Positions 14,034 through 23,171 of a stretch of 44,846 bases of DNA are shown piece after piece. The translations under genes were made by a program, and so were the position numbers. Under the pieces are notes generated by a model. That model was not told where the DNA came from. It saw only the letters and a list, made by a program, of their open reading frames with translations, and did not search any database. Position 1 is the first letter of the stretch; the number at the start of each line of letters is the position of its first letter. Source of the stretch: Beijerinckiaceae bacterium (GTDB taxonomy: Bacteria > Bacteroidota > Bacteroidia > Chitinophagales > Chitinophagaceae); assembly GCA_903970475.1 (NCBI GenBank), contig CAJCIQ010000055.1:1-44846 (forward strand). Reading direction: 5' to 3'.

Positions 14034-16472
14034 ATGACGATCTCATACCACTGGCTGAACGACTACCTACCCTTGACATTGGATCCGGAAAAGCTTTCCA
14101 AAATACTCACTTCTATTGGATTAGAAGTAGAGACACTCCACTTTTATGAGGAAGTCCCCGGCAGCTTAAAAGGTTTGGTGGTTGGAGAAGTACTGGACGC
14201 TATCCCCCACCCCAATGCAGATAAGTTGAGGCTGACCCAGGTAGACGTGGGAAATGGTCATCCTTTGAAGATCGTATGCGGCGCCCCCAACGTAGCCAAA
14301 GGCCAAAAGGTAATCGTGGCTACTGTGGGCACGACTATTCACCCCAGTCAGGGTGACCCCCTTACCATGAAAGTGGCCAAAATACGCGGTGAAGAAAGCC
14401 ACGGGATGATTTGTGCAGAAGATGAAATTGGATTAGGGTCCAGCCACGCAGGTATCCTGATCCTGCCGGCCGATATTAAAACAGGTACGCCCGTAGCAGA
14501 TATTTTTCAGCCTTACACCGATTGGATTTATGAAATAGGCCTTACCCCCAACCGTATGGACGCCATGAGCCATTTGGGGGTGGCCAGGGACGTTTGCGCC
14601 TGGTTAACGCATCACGAGGGACAACCCTTCACGGTAAAGTCCCCATTTACTAAAACAGTAAAGCCAGACAATCACAACCTGCCCATCAGCGTACAAATTG
14701 AAAACACCCAGGCTTGCGGGCGTTATGCCGGCATCAGCCTGAGCGGCGTTAGCATTGCTGAGTCTCCCAGATGGATGCAGGCAAGGCTCAAGGCCATAGG
14801 CGTCAGACCCATCAATAACATTGTAGATATTACCAATTATATTCTCCACGAAACGGGTCAACCCCTGCATGCCTTTGATGCTGAAAAAATCGGAGGCAAG
14901 CAGGTTATCGTGAAGAACCTGGCCGAAGGAACGCCCTTCCTCACCTTGGATGGAAAGGAAAGAAAACTCAGCGCTGATGACCTAATGATCTGCGATGCCG
15001 ACAAAGGCATGTGTATTGCCGGCGTATTTGGCGGTCAGGATAGTGGCGTAAGCGATCAGACCAAAGACATTTTCCTGGAAAGCGCCTGGTTTGAACCCAC
15101 CAGCATACGTAAAACATCCGTACGCCATGGGTTGAGAACCGATGCTGCTGTACGTTTTGAAAAAGGGGTAGACATTTCCGGAACTGCCCAGGTATTGGAA
15201 AGAGCGGCTTTGCTGATCAAAGAAACGGCAGGTGGTAGCATCTCTTCTGATTTAATAGACCTATACCCCCATCCGGAATCTAAAAAAGAAGTCACCCTCA
15301 CCTTTGCCTATCTGACTAAGCTCAGTGGAAAAAACTATCAACCCAGTACAGTCCGTCATATACTGGAGGCCCTGGGCTTCGTTACCCTTCAGGAAAGTGT
15401 GGACGACATTTGCGTGGCTGTCCCCTACAGTAAACCGGATATTTCCCTGCCGGCTGACCTGGTGGAAGAAGTGATGCGTATAGACGGATTGGATAACGTG
15501 GAAATCCCTACCAATATCCATATTACCCCATCCATAGAAGCCAACAAATCAGCTTATGCCCTCAAGGAAAAGCTGGCTTCCTATCTGGTGGGATTGGGTT
15601 TTCATGAAATCATGACCAACTCCATCTCCAACAGCCTCTTTTTCGAAGCATACGATGAAACCCAGAAGGTACGCCTGCTCAATAACCTGAGTGCGGAGCT
15701 GGACGTACTCCGGCCTTCCATGTTGGAAACCGGGTTGGAAGCATTGGCCTATAACCTCAACCGGCAACAATCCAACCTGAGGCTATTTGAATATGGTAAA
15801 ACATATAGGCACGCCACCCAGGAGAAAGGGCTTACACCCTACGATGAAAGAGAACACCTCTGCCTTTACCTGACGGGCAAAGCCGGAGCAGATAGTTGGC
15901 ATCAGAAGGCGGCCGAACTGGATTTTTATTATGCCAAAGGGGTTACCGAAGCTTTGCTGGCCCTTTGCGGACTCCGGGAACTTACCCAACAACCGGCAGA
16001 GACACCCGGATTAGCTACCCAGGAAACCTATTTCTTTAAAAAGGAGGCCGTGGCCCGCATTGGACAGGTAGATAAAAAGACAGCCGGCCGGTTTGACATA
16101 AAGCAAAATGTTTATTTTGTGGACATAGAATGGCAGGCTGTGTTGAAATTATACAGCAAACAAGCCATCCTCTATAAAGAAGTGTCTCGCTTCCCCGCTG
16201 TGCAAAGGGACCTGGCCATGGTCGTAGACGAAGCCATACCCTATGCAAAAATGGAAGAAGTAGCCTTTGGTTCCAGGTTGAAAAAGCTAAAAACGGTAGC
16301 CCTGTTTGATCTTTTCCGTTCTGATAAGATAGGAGCAGGCAAAAAATCGGTCGCCTTAAGTTTTACTTTCCAGGATGAAGAGAAAACCATGACCGATAAG
16401 GATATCGACCAGATGATGCAGCAGCTCATCAAAGCTTTTGAAAGCCAAACCGGGGCAGAGATCCGCAAATAA
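14034..16472 (+). CDS. pheT: Phenylalanine-tRNA ligase beta subunit
   Basis: 812-aa beta subunit of the alpha2-beta2 PheRS, which charges tRNA-Phe. All family domains are present: the N-terminal helix-strand, the EMAP/OB tRNA-binding domain (about 40-150, HPNADKLRLTQVDVG and CGAPN), the B3/B4 editing domain (about 215-385, with NNIVDITNYILHETGQPLHAFD), the B5 DNA-binding-like domain (about 405-475), the class II-like core and the C-terminal FDX-ACB anticodon-recognition domain (last ~95 residues, starting SRFPAVQRDLAMVVD). The length is normal. pheS is not adjacent. A coiled-coil gene follows after 6 bp. Confidence 0.97.
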   Translation: MTISYHWLNDYLPLTLDPEKLSKILTSIGLEVETLHFYEEVPGSLKGLVVGEVLDAIPHPNADKLRLTQVDVGNGHPLKIVCGAPNVAKGQKVIVATVGTTIHPSQGDPLTMKVAKIRGEESHGMICAEDEIGLGSSHAGILILPADIKTGTPVADIFQPYTDWIYEIGLTPNRMDAMSHLGVARDVCAWLTHHEGQPFTVKSPFTKTVKPDNHNLPISVQIENTQACGRYAGISLSGVSIAESPRWMQARLKAIGVRPINNIVDITNYILHETGQPLHAFDAEKIGGKQVIVKNLAEGTPFLTLDGKERKLSADDLMICDADKGMCIAGVFGGQDSGVSDQTKDIFLESAWFEPTSIRKTSVRHGLRTDAAVRFEKGVDISGTAQVLERAALLIKETAGGSISSDLIDLYPHPESKKEVTLTFAYLTKLSGKNYQPSTVRHILEALGFVTLQESVDDICVAVPYSKPDISLPADLVEEVMRIDGLDNVEIPTNIHITPSIEANKSAYALKEKLASYLVGLGFHEIMTNSISNSLFFEAYDETQKVRLLNNLSAELDVLRPSMLETGLEALAYNLNRQQSNLRLFEYGKTYRHATQEKGLTPYDEREHLCLYLTGKAGADSWHQKAAELDFYYAKGVTEALLALCGLRELTQQPAETPGLATQETYFFKKEAVARIGQVDKKTAGRFDIKQNVYFVDIEWQAVLKLYSKQAILYKEVSRFPAVQRDLAMVVDEAIPYAKMEEVAFGSRLKKLKTVALFDLFRSDKIGAGKKSVALSFTFQDEEKTMTDKDIDQMMQQLIKAFESQTGAEIRK

Positions 16473-16478
16473 CAGCCC

Positions 16479-16766
16479 ATGTCTGAAACACATGAACATA
16501 TAGAACGTATCCAGCAAAAGCTGCACCTGCTGCTCAGGCAGTGGAACACCCTGAGAAGAGAGTACGACAAACTGCAAAAGGAAAATGCCCTCCTGCGCCA
16601 GCAGGAGACCGGCTACCAGGAAACCATCGCCCAGCTAAACCGTCAGGTGGAAGTTTTACAGGTAACGGCTTCCACCCTTACGGATGCAGACAAAAAAACG
16701 ATGGAAAAGAAGATCAATTCCTACATACGGGAGATAGACCGCTGTATAGCACTGTTAACCGAATAA
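16479..16766 (+). CDS. Small coiled-coil protein upstream of zapA
   Basis: 95-aa protein that is almost entirely a heptad-rich coiled coil (about residues 5-65, e.g. LLLRQWNTLRREYDKLQKE). A short C-terminal helical segment follows (EKKINSYIREIDRCIALL). It has no signal peptide or membrane segment. It lies 6 bp after pheT and 19 bp before the zapA ATG, so it is almost certainly co-transcribed with zapA. Its size and layout recall ZapB-like division coiled coils, which act with ZapA at the FtsZ ring in other bacteria. Homology to ZapB cannot be shown here, so the division role is a guess from context. Confidence 0.8.
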   Translation: MSETHEHIERIQQKLHLLLRQWNTLRREYDKLQKENALLRQQETGYQETIAQLNRQVEVLQVTASTLTDADKKTMEKKINSYIREIDRCIALLTE

Positions 16767-16785
16767 CGCCGAATCCCGATTGCCA

Positions 16786-17127
16786 ATGAACGCCCCCCTG
16801 ATTCCCATCAACATAGTCATAGGAGACCGTACTTACCGGATTAAGATTGCTACCGGGGACGAAGAACAAGTCCGGCGTATCGCCCGGATCATCAACGACA
16901 AGATCGTCGAATTTAAAACCCAGTTCGCCGGCCAGGATATGCAGGACTATGTGGCCATGGTCCTGATTTGGTATGCTACCCAGTCAGGGGGAGCAGTGCC
17001 TGGAGCTGTCCTGGAAACCGCATTGAAAAAGGATCTGTCTTCCCTGGAAGATCTGCTCGATAAGGCCCTCTTACCCTCCTCGGACCTGCCTTATGAGCCG
17101 CCCAGAAAGAATTTGCCCCCGGAATAA
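16786..17127 (+). CDS. zapA: Cell division protein ZapA
   Basis: 113-aa ZapA-family protein that bundles FtsZ filaments at mid-cell. The N-terminal globular part shows the family pattern IPINIVIGDRTYRIKIATGDEEQVRRIARIINDKI, with the linking helix region (QDMQDYVAMVLIWYA) after it. The C-terminal 45 residues are variable and end in a Pro-rich tail. A TTG two codons upstream (16780) could also be read as the start; the ATG is preferred. It sits between the small coiled-coil gene and rny. Confidence 0.85.
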   Translation: MNAPLIPINIVIGDRTYRIKIATGDEEQVRRIARIINDKIVEFKTQFAGQDMQDYVAMVLIWYATQSGGAVPGAVLETALKKDLSSLEDLLDKALLPSSDLPYEPPRKNLPPE

Positions 17128-17254
17128 TTGGTTTACCACTTACGACAAACTGACCTATTTTTCTATACCTTCGCAACTTACCCAACCAACCATGGCAGTT
17201 TTGACTGCAATTGTTTGTGTGTAGGATTGTGAAACAATTAAACGAAGGAATCTC

Positions 17255-18823
17255 ATGGAAATATCCCTAACTGTGTCTGTTATATTAGGCGTAGTTGCTT
17301 TAGCAGTAGGTATCATAGCAGGAAAGTTCATTTTTGCCAAAGACACCAAATCCAAAATCGCGGAGGCTGATCTCCAGGCTCAAAAAATCCTGGCCGACGC
17401 CAAATTGAACGCCGAAACGATCAAAAGGGAAAAACAGCTGGAAGCAAAAGAAAAATTCGTCCAGCTGAAAGCCGAACACGATAAGGAAGTACTTAGTCGA
17501 AACCAAAAGCTATCTGAATCTGAAAATAGGATTCGTCAAAAAGAACAATCCATCAACCAGAAGACAGAGAACCTGGATAAGCAAGTAAAAGAAAATGAGG
17601 CCATTAAGGAAAACCTGAACAAGCAAATCGAAGTCGTCAACCTAAAACGTTCCGAACTCGAAAAGCACCAGGAAGAGCACATCCGCCGTTTGGAGAAAAT
17701 TTCTGCATTGAGTGCAGAAGAAGCTAAGGCTCAGTTGGTTGAGTCCTTACGCCAGGAAGCACAAACCCAAGCACTTTCCATTCAACAAGAAATCATTGAC
17801 GACGCCAAAGGAAAAGCCAACAAAGAAGCCCGTAAAATTATTATTCAGACCATACAGCGTACCGCTGCGGAACAAACCATCGAAAACGCCATTACCGTCT
17901 TCAACCTGGAAAGTGACGAAATCAAAGGCCAGATCATTGGTCGTGAAGGTCGAAATATAAGGGCCATTGAAGCGGCAACAGGGGTAGATCTTATTGTAGA
18001 TGATACACCCGAAGCCATTGTATTGTCTTCTTTTGACCCCCTGCGTCGTGAAATTGCCCGTCTTTCCCTGACCCGACTCGTCACGGATGGTCGTATACAC
18101 CCAGCCCGTATTGAAGAAGTGGTAGAAAAGACCCGCAAGCAGATTGAAGAGCAGGTCATGGAAATCGGAGAACGAACCGTTATTGAATTAGGCATACATG
18201 GTTTGCATAAAGAACTCGTACGTATTATAGGTAAGATGCGATTCAGGTCCTCTTATGGTCAGAACCTGTTGATGCACAGCCGTGAAGTGGCCAACCTTTG
18301 CGGCATCATGGCCTCCGAATTGGGCATGAACCCCAAGCTAGCCAAAAGAGCGGGTCTGTTACACGATATAGGTAAGGTACCTGATGAGGAAACAGAACTG
18401 AGCCACGCCCTTCTGGGAGCCAAATTGGCTGAGAAATACGGAGAAAATCCTGCGGTGGTAAATGCTATTGGCGCCCACCACGATGAAATGGAAATGCAAT
18501 ACGTGATTTCACCCATCGTTCAGGCTTGCGATGCGATCAGCGGAGCCCGTCCCGGAGCTCGCAGGGAGATCATGCAGCAATACCTCCAGCGGATTAAGGA
18601 CCTGGAAAACCTGGCCTTGGCTTATACTGGTGTAGAAAAAGCATACGCCATACAGGCCGGCAGGGAACTTAGGGTCATCGTAGAAGCCGATAAGGTAACA
18701 GATGGTGACAGCGACAAGCTTTCTTTTGAAATAGCCCAGAAAATACAGACAGAAATGACCTATCCCGGTCAGATTAAAGTCACGGTAATCAGGGAAAAAA
18801 GAGCTGTCAATGTGGCACGCTAG
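17255..18823 (+). CDS. rny: Ribonuclease Y
   Basis: 522-aa membrane-anchored endoribonuclease that starts mRNA decay. It has one N-terminal TM helix (about residues 5-24), a long charged coiled coil (about 30-205), a KH RNA-binding domain (about 215-275, GxxG motif IIGREGRN at 227-234) and an HD metal-dependent hydrolase domain (about 335-430). The HD residues are His341, the pair His370-Asp371 in LLHDIGK, and His408/409. The C-terminal RNase Y domain is complete. It starts 127 bp after zapA; a TACCTTCG sequence at 17166-17173 could be a weak promoter. Confidence 0.97.
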   Translation: MEISLTVSVILGVVALAVGIIAGKFIFAKDTKSKIAEADLQAQKILADAKLNAETIKREKQLEAKEKFVQLKAEHDKEVLSRNQKLSESENRIRQKEQSINQKTENLDKQVKENEAIKENLNKQIEVVNLKRSELEKHQEEHIRRLEKISALSAEEAKAQLVESLRQEAQTQALSIQQEIIDDAKGKANKEARKIIIQTIQRTAAEQTIENAITVFNLESDEIKGQIIGREGRNIRAIEAATGVDLIVDDTPEAIVLSSFDPLRREIARLSLTRLVTDGRIHPARIEEVVEKTRKQIEEQVMEIGERTVIELGIHGLHKELVRIIGKMRFRSSYGQNLLMHSREVANLCGIMASELGMNPKLAKRAGLLHDIGKVPDEETELSHALLGAKLAEKYGENPAVVNAIGAHHDEMEMQYVISPIVQACDAISGARPGARREIMQQYLQRIKDLENLALAYTGVEKAYAIQAGRELRVIVEADKVTDGDSDKLSFEIAQKIQTEMTYPGQIKVTVIREKRAVNVAR

Positions 18824-18844
18824 AAAAAAATGATCTTGACTGTA

Positions 18845-18874
18845 TTGAATTCTTATAATTAGATACTACCTTTG
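18845..18874 (+). promoter_or_regulatory. Promoter for rplS
   Basis: A -33-type TTG at 18845-18847 is followed after 19 bp by TACCTTTG at 18867-18874, an exact TAnnTTTG -7 box. This spacing matches the Bacteroidota housekeeping promoter. The rplS ATG is 21 bp downstream, giving a short leader of roughly 15 nt. Confidence 0.7.
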
Positions 18875-18895
18875 CACTCCTTAAATTTTTGAATC

Positions 18896-19243
18896 ATGAA
18901 CGCCGTAGCATTTGTCCACGAGCAACTGACCCCCAAAAAGGAGTTCCCGAAGTTTAAAGCCGGGGACAACGTTACCGTTAACTATAAGATCATCGAAGGT
19001 AATAAAGAACGTATCCAGAGCTTCAAAGGTGACGTCATCAAACGTCAGGGAACTGGTTTCACTGCCTCTTTCACCGTTCGCAAGATTTCTGACGGTGTGG
19101 GTGTTGAGCGTCTTTTTCCCGTTTATTCTCCCAATATTGAGTCTATCCTCGTACATAAAGTAGGTAAAGTAAGGCGCGCCAAACTCTTCTACCAACGTGA
19201 ACGTAGCGGTAAGAGCGCCCGTATTAAGGAGAAAAGATTTTAG
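18896..19243 (+). CDS. rplS: 50S ribosomal protein L19
   Basis: 115-aa L19, which sits at the 30S-50S interface. The family sequence is clear: [49 protein letters not shown] and the C-terminal [22 protein letters not shown] well-formed promoter lies just upstream. It stands apart from the usual rpsP-rimM-trmD neighbours seen in many bacteria. Confidence 0.98.
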   Translation: MNAVAFVHEQLTPKKEFPKFKAGDNVTVNYKIIEGNKERIQSFKGDVIKRQGTGFTASFTVRKISDGVGVERLFPVYSPNIESILVHKVGKVRRAKLFYQRERSGKSARIKEKRF

Positions 19244-19290
19244 TCCGGGTAAGTCATTTCTTTCTACCTTTATCTTATAAAACCGTAGTT

Positions 19291-19542
19291 ATGGGAGATT
19301 TATTCAGTGGCCCGCACTTGATACTCATCGTGTTGATCCTCCTCTTATTATTCGGAGGGAAGAAGATTCCTGAACTAATGCGTGGATTGGGACGGGGTAT
19401 CAGGGAGTTCAAAGATGCTAAAGACAACGTTACAAGAGAAATCGAGGATCATATAAGGGATGATAACAGGGCCAGAACAACAGGTACTACCAATACCCAA
19501 AGTTCTCAGGTGTCATCCGGACCTTCGGTCGACAAAAACTAA
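19291..19542 (+). CDS. tatA: Twin-arginine translocase subunit TatA/TatE family
   Basis: 83-aa pore-forming subunit of the Tat export system. One N-terminal TM helix (about residues 8-22) is followed by the [24 protein letters not shown] amphipathic helix motif, whose FGxxKxPEL hinge is diagnostic, and then a hydrophilic Thr/Ser/Asn-rich tail. A near-consensus -7 box TACCTTTA lies at 19265-19272. A strong terminator separates it from tatC, so tatA and tatC may be transcribed independently despite adjacency. Confidence 0.95.
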   Translation: MGDLFSGPHLILIVLILLLLFGGKKIPELMRGLGRGIREFKDAKDNVTREIEDHIRDDNRARTTGTTNTQSSQVSSGPSVDKN

Positions 19543-19569
19543 TTCACTTTGCTCTCTTGAAGAGTAGGT

Positions 19570-19606
19570 AAAACCCCGCAACTTGATATAGCGGGGTTTT
19601 TCTTTT
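19570..19606 (+). terminator. Rho-independent terminator between tatA and tatC
   Basis: AAAACCCCGC (19570-19579) pairs with GCGGGGTTTT (19591-19600) around an 11-nt loop and is followed by more T residues. It is a textbook hairpin with U-run 27 bp after the tatA stop. Confidence 0.9.
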
Positions 19607-19640
19607 AATTGGCCTACATTTACAGATACCAGTTTAGCAT

Positions 19641-20489
19641 ATGAAATCCATATTCAGGAAACGGCTTAGAGCAGGTTCTAGAGATGAGATGACCTTTGTG
19701 GAGCACTTGGATGAGCTTAGGAAGCATCTCTTTAGGTCAGCATTGGCAATAGGCGTTGGGGCCATCATCATGGTGATTTACAACAATTTTATTGTCAAGA
19801 AAGTCCTGATGGGCCCTATACACAGCGACTTTATCACCTATGGCTATTTGTGTAAAATTTCCCAGTACTTGCACCTGGGAGACAGGCTGTGTATGACAGG
19901 CATCAAAATCCGAATGCAAAGCAATGCGGTAGCTGGTCAATTCGATGTATTCTTCAATATCATCCTGATAGGAGGCTTTATCCTCGCCTTCCCCTATGTA
20001 TTCTGGCAGTTTTGGCAATTCACCAAGCCTGCCCTCACCTCAAAAGAATTAAAAAACAGTAGAGGCGTCATCTTCTGGGTATCCATATTGTTTTTCACAG
20101 GCGTGTTATTTGGTTATTTCGTCATAGCGCCCTATACCATTAACTTTTTCGCCAACTTCAAGATAGACGATAACATTGAAAATATCTGGACCATTGCCAG
20201 CTATTTTAATACCCTGGTCCCCCTCATTCTGGGAGCTGGATTAGCCTTTCAGCTTCCGCTGGTCATGTATTTCCTGGCCAAAGTCGGGGTAGTCAGCTCC
20301 GCCTGGTTGCGCAAGTCCCGCAGGTATGCCATTCTGATCATCGTCATCGTGGCAGGCATCATTACTCCTCCGGATATGTTGAGCCAGATCATCGTGAGTG
20401 TACCCTTGATCGGGCTTTATGAGATCAGTATCCTATTGGCTAAACGCGTGGAAAAGCAGCAAAAAATAGAAGAAGCTCAGTGGTCATAA
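19641..20489 (+). CDS. tatC: Sec-independent protein translocase TatC
   Basis: 282-aa inner-membrane receptor for twin-arginine signal peptides. The N-terminal motif MTFVEHLDELRKHLFRS is the conserved TatC signature, and six TM helices follow. The family region FYFVIAPYTINFFANF-like (GVLFGYFVIAPYTINFF) and the C-terminal helix with ITPPDMLSQIIVSVPL are present. The first periplasmic loop holds an insertion with two Cys residues (YLCKIS and RLCMTG) relative to compact TatC proteins. A TACATTTA at 19615-19622 could be its own -7 element after the tatA terminator. Confidence 0.96.
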   Translation: MKSIFRKRLRAGSRDEMTFVEHLDELRKHLFRSALAIGVGAIIMVIYNNFIVKKVLMGPIHSDFITYGYLCKISQYLHLGDRLCMTGIKIRMQSNAVAGQFDVFFNIILIGGFILAFPYVFWQFWQFTKPALTSKELKNSRGVIFWVSILFFTGVLFGYFVIAPYTINFFANFKIDDNIENIWTIASYFNTLVPLILGAGLAFQLPLVMYFLAKVGVVSSAWLRKSRRYAILIIVIVAGIITPPDMLSQIIVSVPLIGLYEISILLAKRVEKQQKIEEAQWS

Positions 20490-20539
20490 CAGGCTTCCAG
20501 CATTCCCGCCCCATTATCAAACATTCAAAACACTAAGCC

Positions 20540-22000
20540 TTGTTTTCTTTCAAATCTATAGAAACCTACCACCAGTACCTGGCAACCCATCCTGACGGGT
20601 GCACCATTGCCGTAAAATACTATCTGGAAAGGATAGAAGAAAACAAGCACCTGAACGCCTACCTGGAAGTTTTTGCAGAGGAAGCCCTCACCAGGGCAGC
20701 CCAATTGGACAGCCAGCGGGCAGCCGGCAAACCCATAGGCAAGCTCCACGGCGTGGTGATTTCTATCAAAGACGTTATTGCCTATAAAGGGCATAAGGTT
20801 TCTGCTTCTTCCCGGATGCTGGAAGGTTATACTTCCTTATATAATGCAACCGCTGTGGAGCGGCTTTTGGCTGAAGAAGCCATTATCATCGGCCGCAATA
20901 ACTGTGATGAGTTCGCCATGGGCTCTACCAATGAAAACTCTGCCTACGGACCAACCAGGAATGCCCTGGATCCGGACCGGGTTCCAGGTGGTTCATCGGG
21001 CGGCTCGGCCGTAGCCGTGCAAGCTGACCTATGTATGCTTTCCCTGGGAAGCGACACCGGAGGCTCTGTTAGGCAGCCAGCAGACTTCTGTGGCATTATA
21101 GGACTAAAACCTACCTATGGCACCATATCCCGGTACGGGTTGTTGGCGTATGCGTCCAGTTTCGACCAAATAGGGGTGTTTGGCAAGATTATTGCAGATT
21201 TGGCCATGGTTTTAGCAGTCATTAGCGGCCCAGACGAATACGACAGTACAGCATTAAGCAACAAACAGGAAATCAACGATTTGAGTATTTTATCGTCTAA
21301 TACTCCCCCGCCTCGGGTCGCTTATTTCAGGGAGGCAATCGAGCATCCCTCTTTAGATCCCGAGATCCGATATACCTTATTACAGTTCATTGACACTTTG
21401 CAGCAAGACGGAGCTGTGGTGACGGAGGTACCATTTGACTACCTGGACTTTATCGTCCCGGCCTATTACGTACTGACCACTGCGGAAGCCTCTTCCAATC
21501 TCTCCCGCTATGACGGGGTTAAATTCGGCCACAGGGGAGCAGCCCAACCCGGAGACACCCTGGATGCTTTTTACAAAAAGAATCGGACAGAGGGATTTGG
21601 AAAAGAGGTACAAAGGCGCATCCTACTGGGAACCTTTGTACTCAGTGCCGGACATTATGATGCCTACTTTACGAAGGCTCAACAAGTCAGGCAACTGTTG
21701 GTAGAAAAGACCACTCAGGTTTTTCAGGACTTTGATGCCCTGATCATGCCTACGGTCCCTGCCACCGCCTTTAGATTGGGTGAAAAGTCCGATGACCCTA
21801 TTGCCCTATACCTGGCAGATATCTACACGGTGTTTGCAAATCTTACAGGTATACCCGGTATATCCCTTCCCCTGTTTAAACATTCAAACGGGATGCCGTT
21901 TGGCCTCCAGGTTATGACCGATCGTTACCAAGATCCGTATTTATTGCAATTGTCTTTCAATTGGTTATCCCGTTACCAAGGGGTTAACTTGCAGGGATGA
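20540..22000 (+). CDS. gatA: Asp-tRNA(Asn)/Glu-tRNA(Gln) amidotransferase subunit A
   Basis: 486-aa glutaminase subunit of the GatCAB complex, which converts Glu-tRNA(Gln) and/or Asp-tRNA(Asn) to the amide form. The amidase-signature triad is complete: Lys77 (ISIKDV), Ser152 (PGGSSGGSA) and Ser176 (GSDTGGSVRQP). The sequence agrees with GatA rather than generic amidases in NCDEFAMGSTNENSAYGPTRN and in the length. The start is TTG at 20540, since no ATG or GTG gives the expected MFSFKSI N-terminus. gatB and gatC are not adjacent. Confidence 0.93.
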   Translation: MFSFKSIETYHQYLATHPDGCTIAVKYYLERIEENKHLNAYLEVFAEEALTRAAQLDSQRAAGKPIGKLHGVVISIKDVIAYKGHKVSASSRMLEGYTSLYNATAVERLLAEEAIIIGRNNCDEFAMGSTNENSAYGPTRNALDPDRVPGGSSGGSAVAVQADLCMLSLGSDTGGSVRQPADFCGIIGLKPTYGTISRYGLLAYASSFDQIGVFGKIIADLAMVLAVISGPDEYDSTALSNKQEINDLSILSSNTPPPRVAYFREAIEHPSLDPEIRYTLLQFIDTLQQDGAVVTEVPFDYLDFIVPAYYVLTTAEASSNLSRYDGVKFGHRGAAQPGDTLDAFYKKNRTEGFGKEVQRRILLGTFVLSAGHYDAYFTKAQQVRQLLVEKTTQVFQDFDALIMPTVPATAFRLGEKSDDPIALYLADIYTVFANLTGIPGISLPLFKHSNGMPFGLQVMTDRYQDPYLLQLSFNWLSRYQGVNLQG

Positions 22001-22058
22001 AATATTTCTTGTATATTTAACCCGTTGTTTCGGAATTATATGGCTTAAAACTTGGATA

Positions 22059-23168
22059 ATGGTTAAAATTGCATCGCTATTGGTGAGTGGAATGTTGTGG
22101 TTTACGGTAAGCGTGGCAAGCCCTATGGTTAGTCAGCAAAATCCCACCCCTAACCCGCAAGGAAGTGTCAAAGACACCCTCATTGCAGGTAACAAAACAC
22201 CCACCACCGACCTTAATGTTTATGGCTTCAAAACGTTGTTGTCCTCCAACGACGCCTCTCGTATGGAAGCCGCTGTTCGCTCTACCTCCAGTGCCGCAAG
22301 TTCAGCGCATTCGCTGAACTACTCTGCTGAAGTACATAATCAGGCCCCAGGTCTGGTTAGCAAATACCTCAGGTCAGAAAAGGAAACACTGACCGGCATG
22401 AAAAGCTGGGGAGCCCGTTCCTTCAATATCATAGATAGGATCATGGCAGAATATGGCCTCCCTCATGAACTGAGGTACCTCGCCGTTATAGAATCAGAAC
22501 TGCACTCAACGGCTTACTCCAATGTAGGCGCCAGGGGCGTATGGCAGTTTATGCCCGAGACCGCCCGTCTTTATGGCCTGAAAGTCAATAAGAAAGTGGA
22601 CGAAAGGATGGACCTGGAAAAAAGTACCAGGGCCGCTGCCAGGTACTTGCAGGATATGTATGATGAGCTGCACGACTGGTTATTGGTTATTGCCGCCTAC
22701 GATGGAGGCACCAACCGTATCCATGTTGCCATCCGCAAATCCGGCAGCACCAATTTCTTCGACCTCCAGAATTACCTCCCCTTGGAGAGCCGCAATGAAG
22801 TAAAACGCTTTATCGCTACCAACTTCTTCATGGAAGACGTTCCTGCCCTCGGAGATTTGAATGCGACCAACCAGAAAGAACTGGAAGAAATACTGACCCC
22901 TCAGGAACTGCAGAGCAGCGTAGTGGAAACCATCACTGGTCACTATACCGCTGAGGCCATCACCCGCCACCTTTCCATGAGCATGTCCGAGTTTCTGCGC
23001 TTGAACCCCAACTTCAATCAAGAGATCCTGGGCACACAGGACTTCTACAACCTTAGGCTGCCTAAGGATAAAATGACCTTATTCCTTCAGGATAAAGACG
23101 TCATTCTCGGAGAATCCGTTCATGGATTGCTCAATAACGAAGACGACGAAGAACCCAAGCATAAATAG
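22059..23168 (+). CDS. Lytic murein transglycosylase, SLT domain (MltD-like)
   Basis: 369-aa exported enzyme that cleaves peptidoglycan to 1,6-anhydromuramyl products. A signal peptide (about 1-20) is followed by a disordered Ser/Ala/Thr-rich stretch (about 25-95), then the SLT domain (about 120-250). The catalytic Glu145 lies in AVIESELHSTAYSNVGARGVW, and the family QFMPETARLYGL and AAYDGG motifs follow. The C-terminal region (about 280-355) resembles a degenerate LysM-like cell-wall-binding part (YTAEAITRHLSMSMSEFLRLNPNF) but shows only one clear unit, fewer than the LysM copies typical of MltD. It converges with pabB, leaving 3 bp between the stops. Confidence 0.88.
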   Translation: MVKIASLLVSGMLWFTVSVASPMVSQQNPTPNPQGSVKDTLIAGNKTPTTDLNVYGFKTLLSSNDASRMEAAVRSTSSAASSAHSLNYSAEVHNQAPGLVSKYLRSEKETLTGMKSWGARSFNIIDRIMAEYGLPHELRYLAVIESELHSTAYSNVGARGVWQFMPETARLYGLKVNKKVDERMDLEKSTRAAARYLQDMYDELHDWLLVIAAYDGGTNRIHVAIRKSGSTNFFDLQNYLPLESRNEVKRFIATNFFMEDVPALGDLNATNQKELEEILTPQELQSSVVETITGHYTAEAITRHLSMSMSEFLRLNPNFNQEILGTQDFYNLRLPKDKMTLFLQDKDVILGESVHGLLNNEDDEEPKHK

Positions 23169-23171
23169 GGT

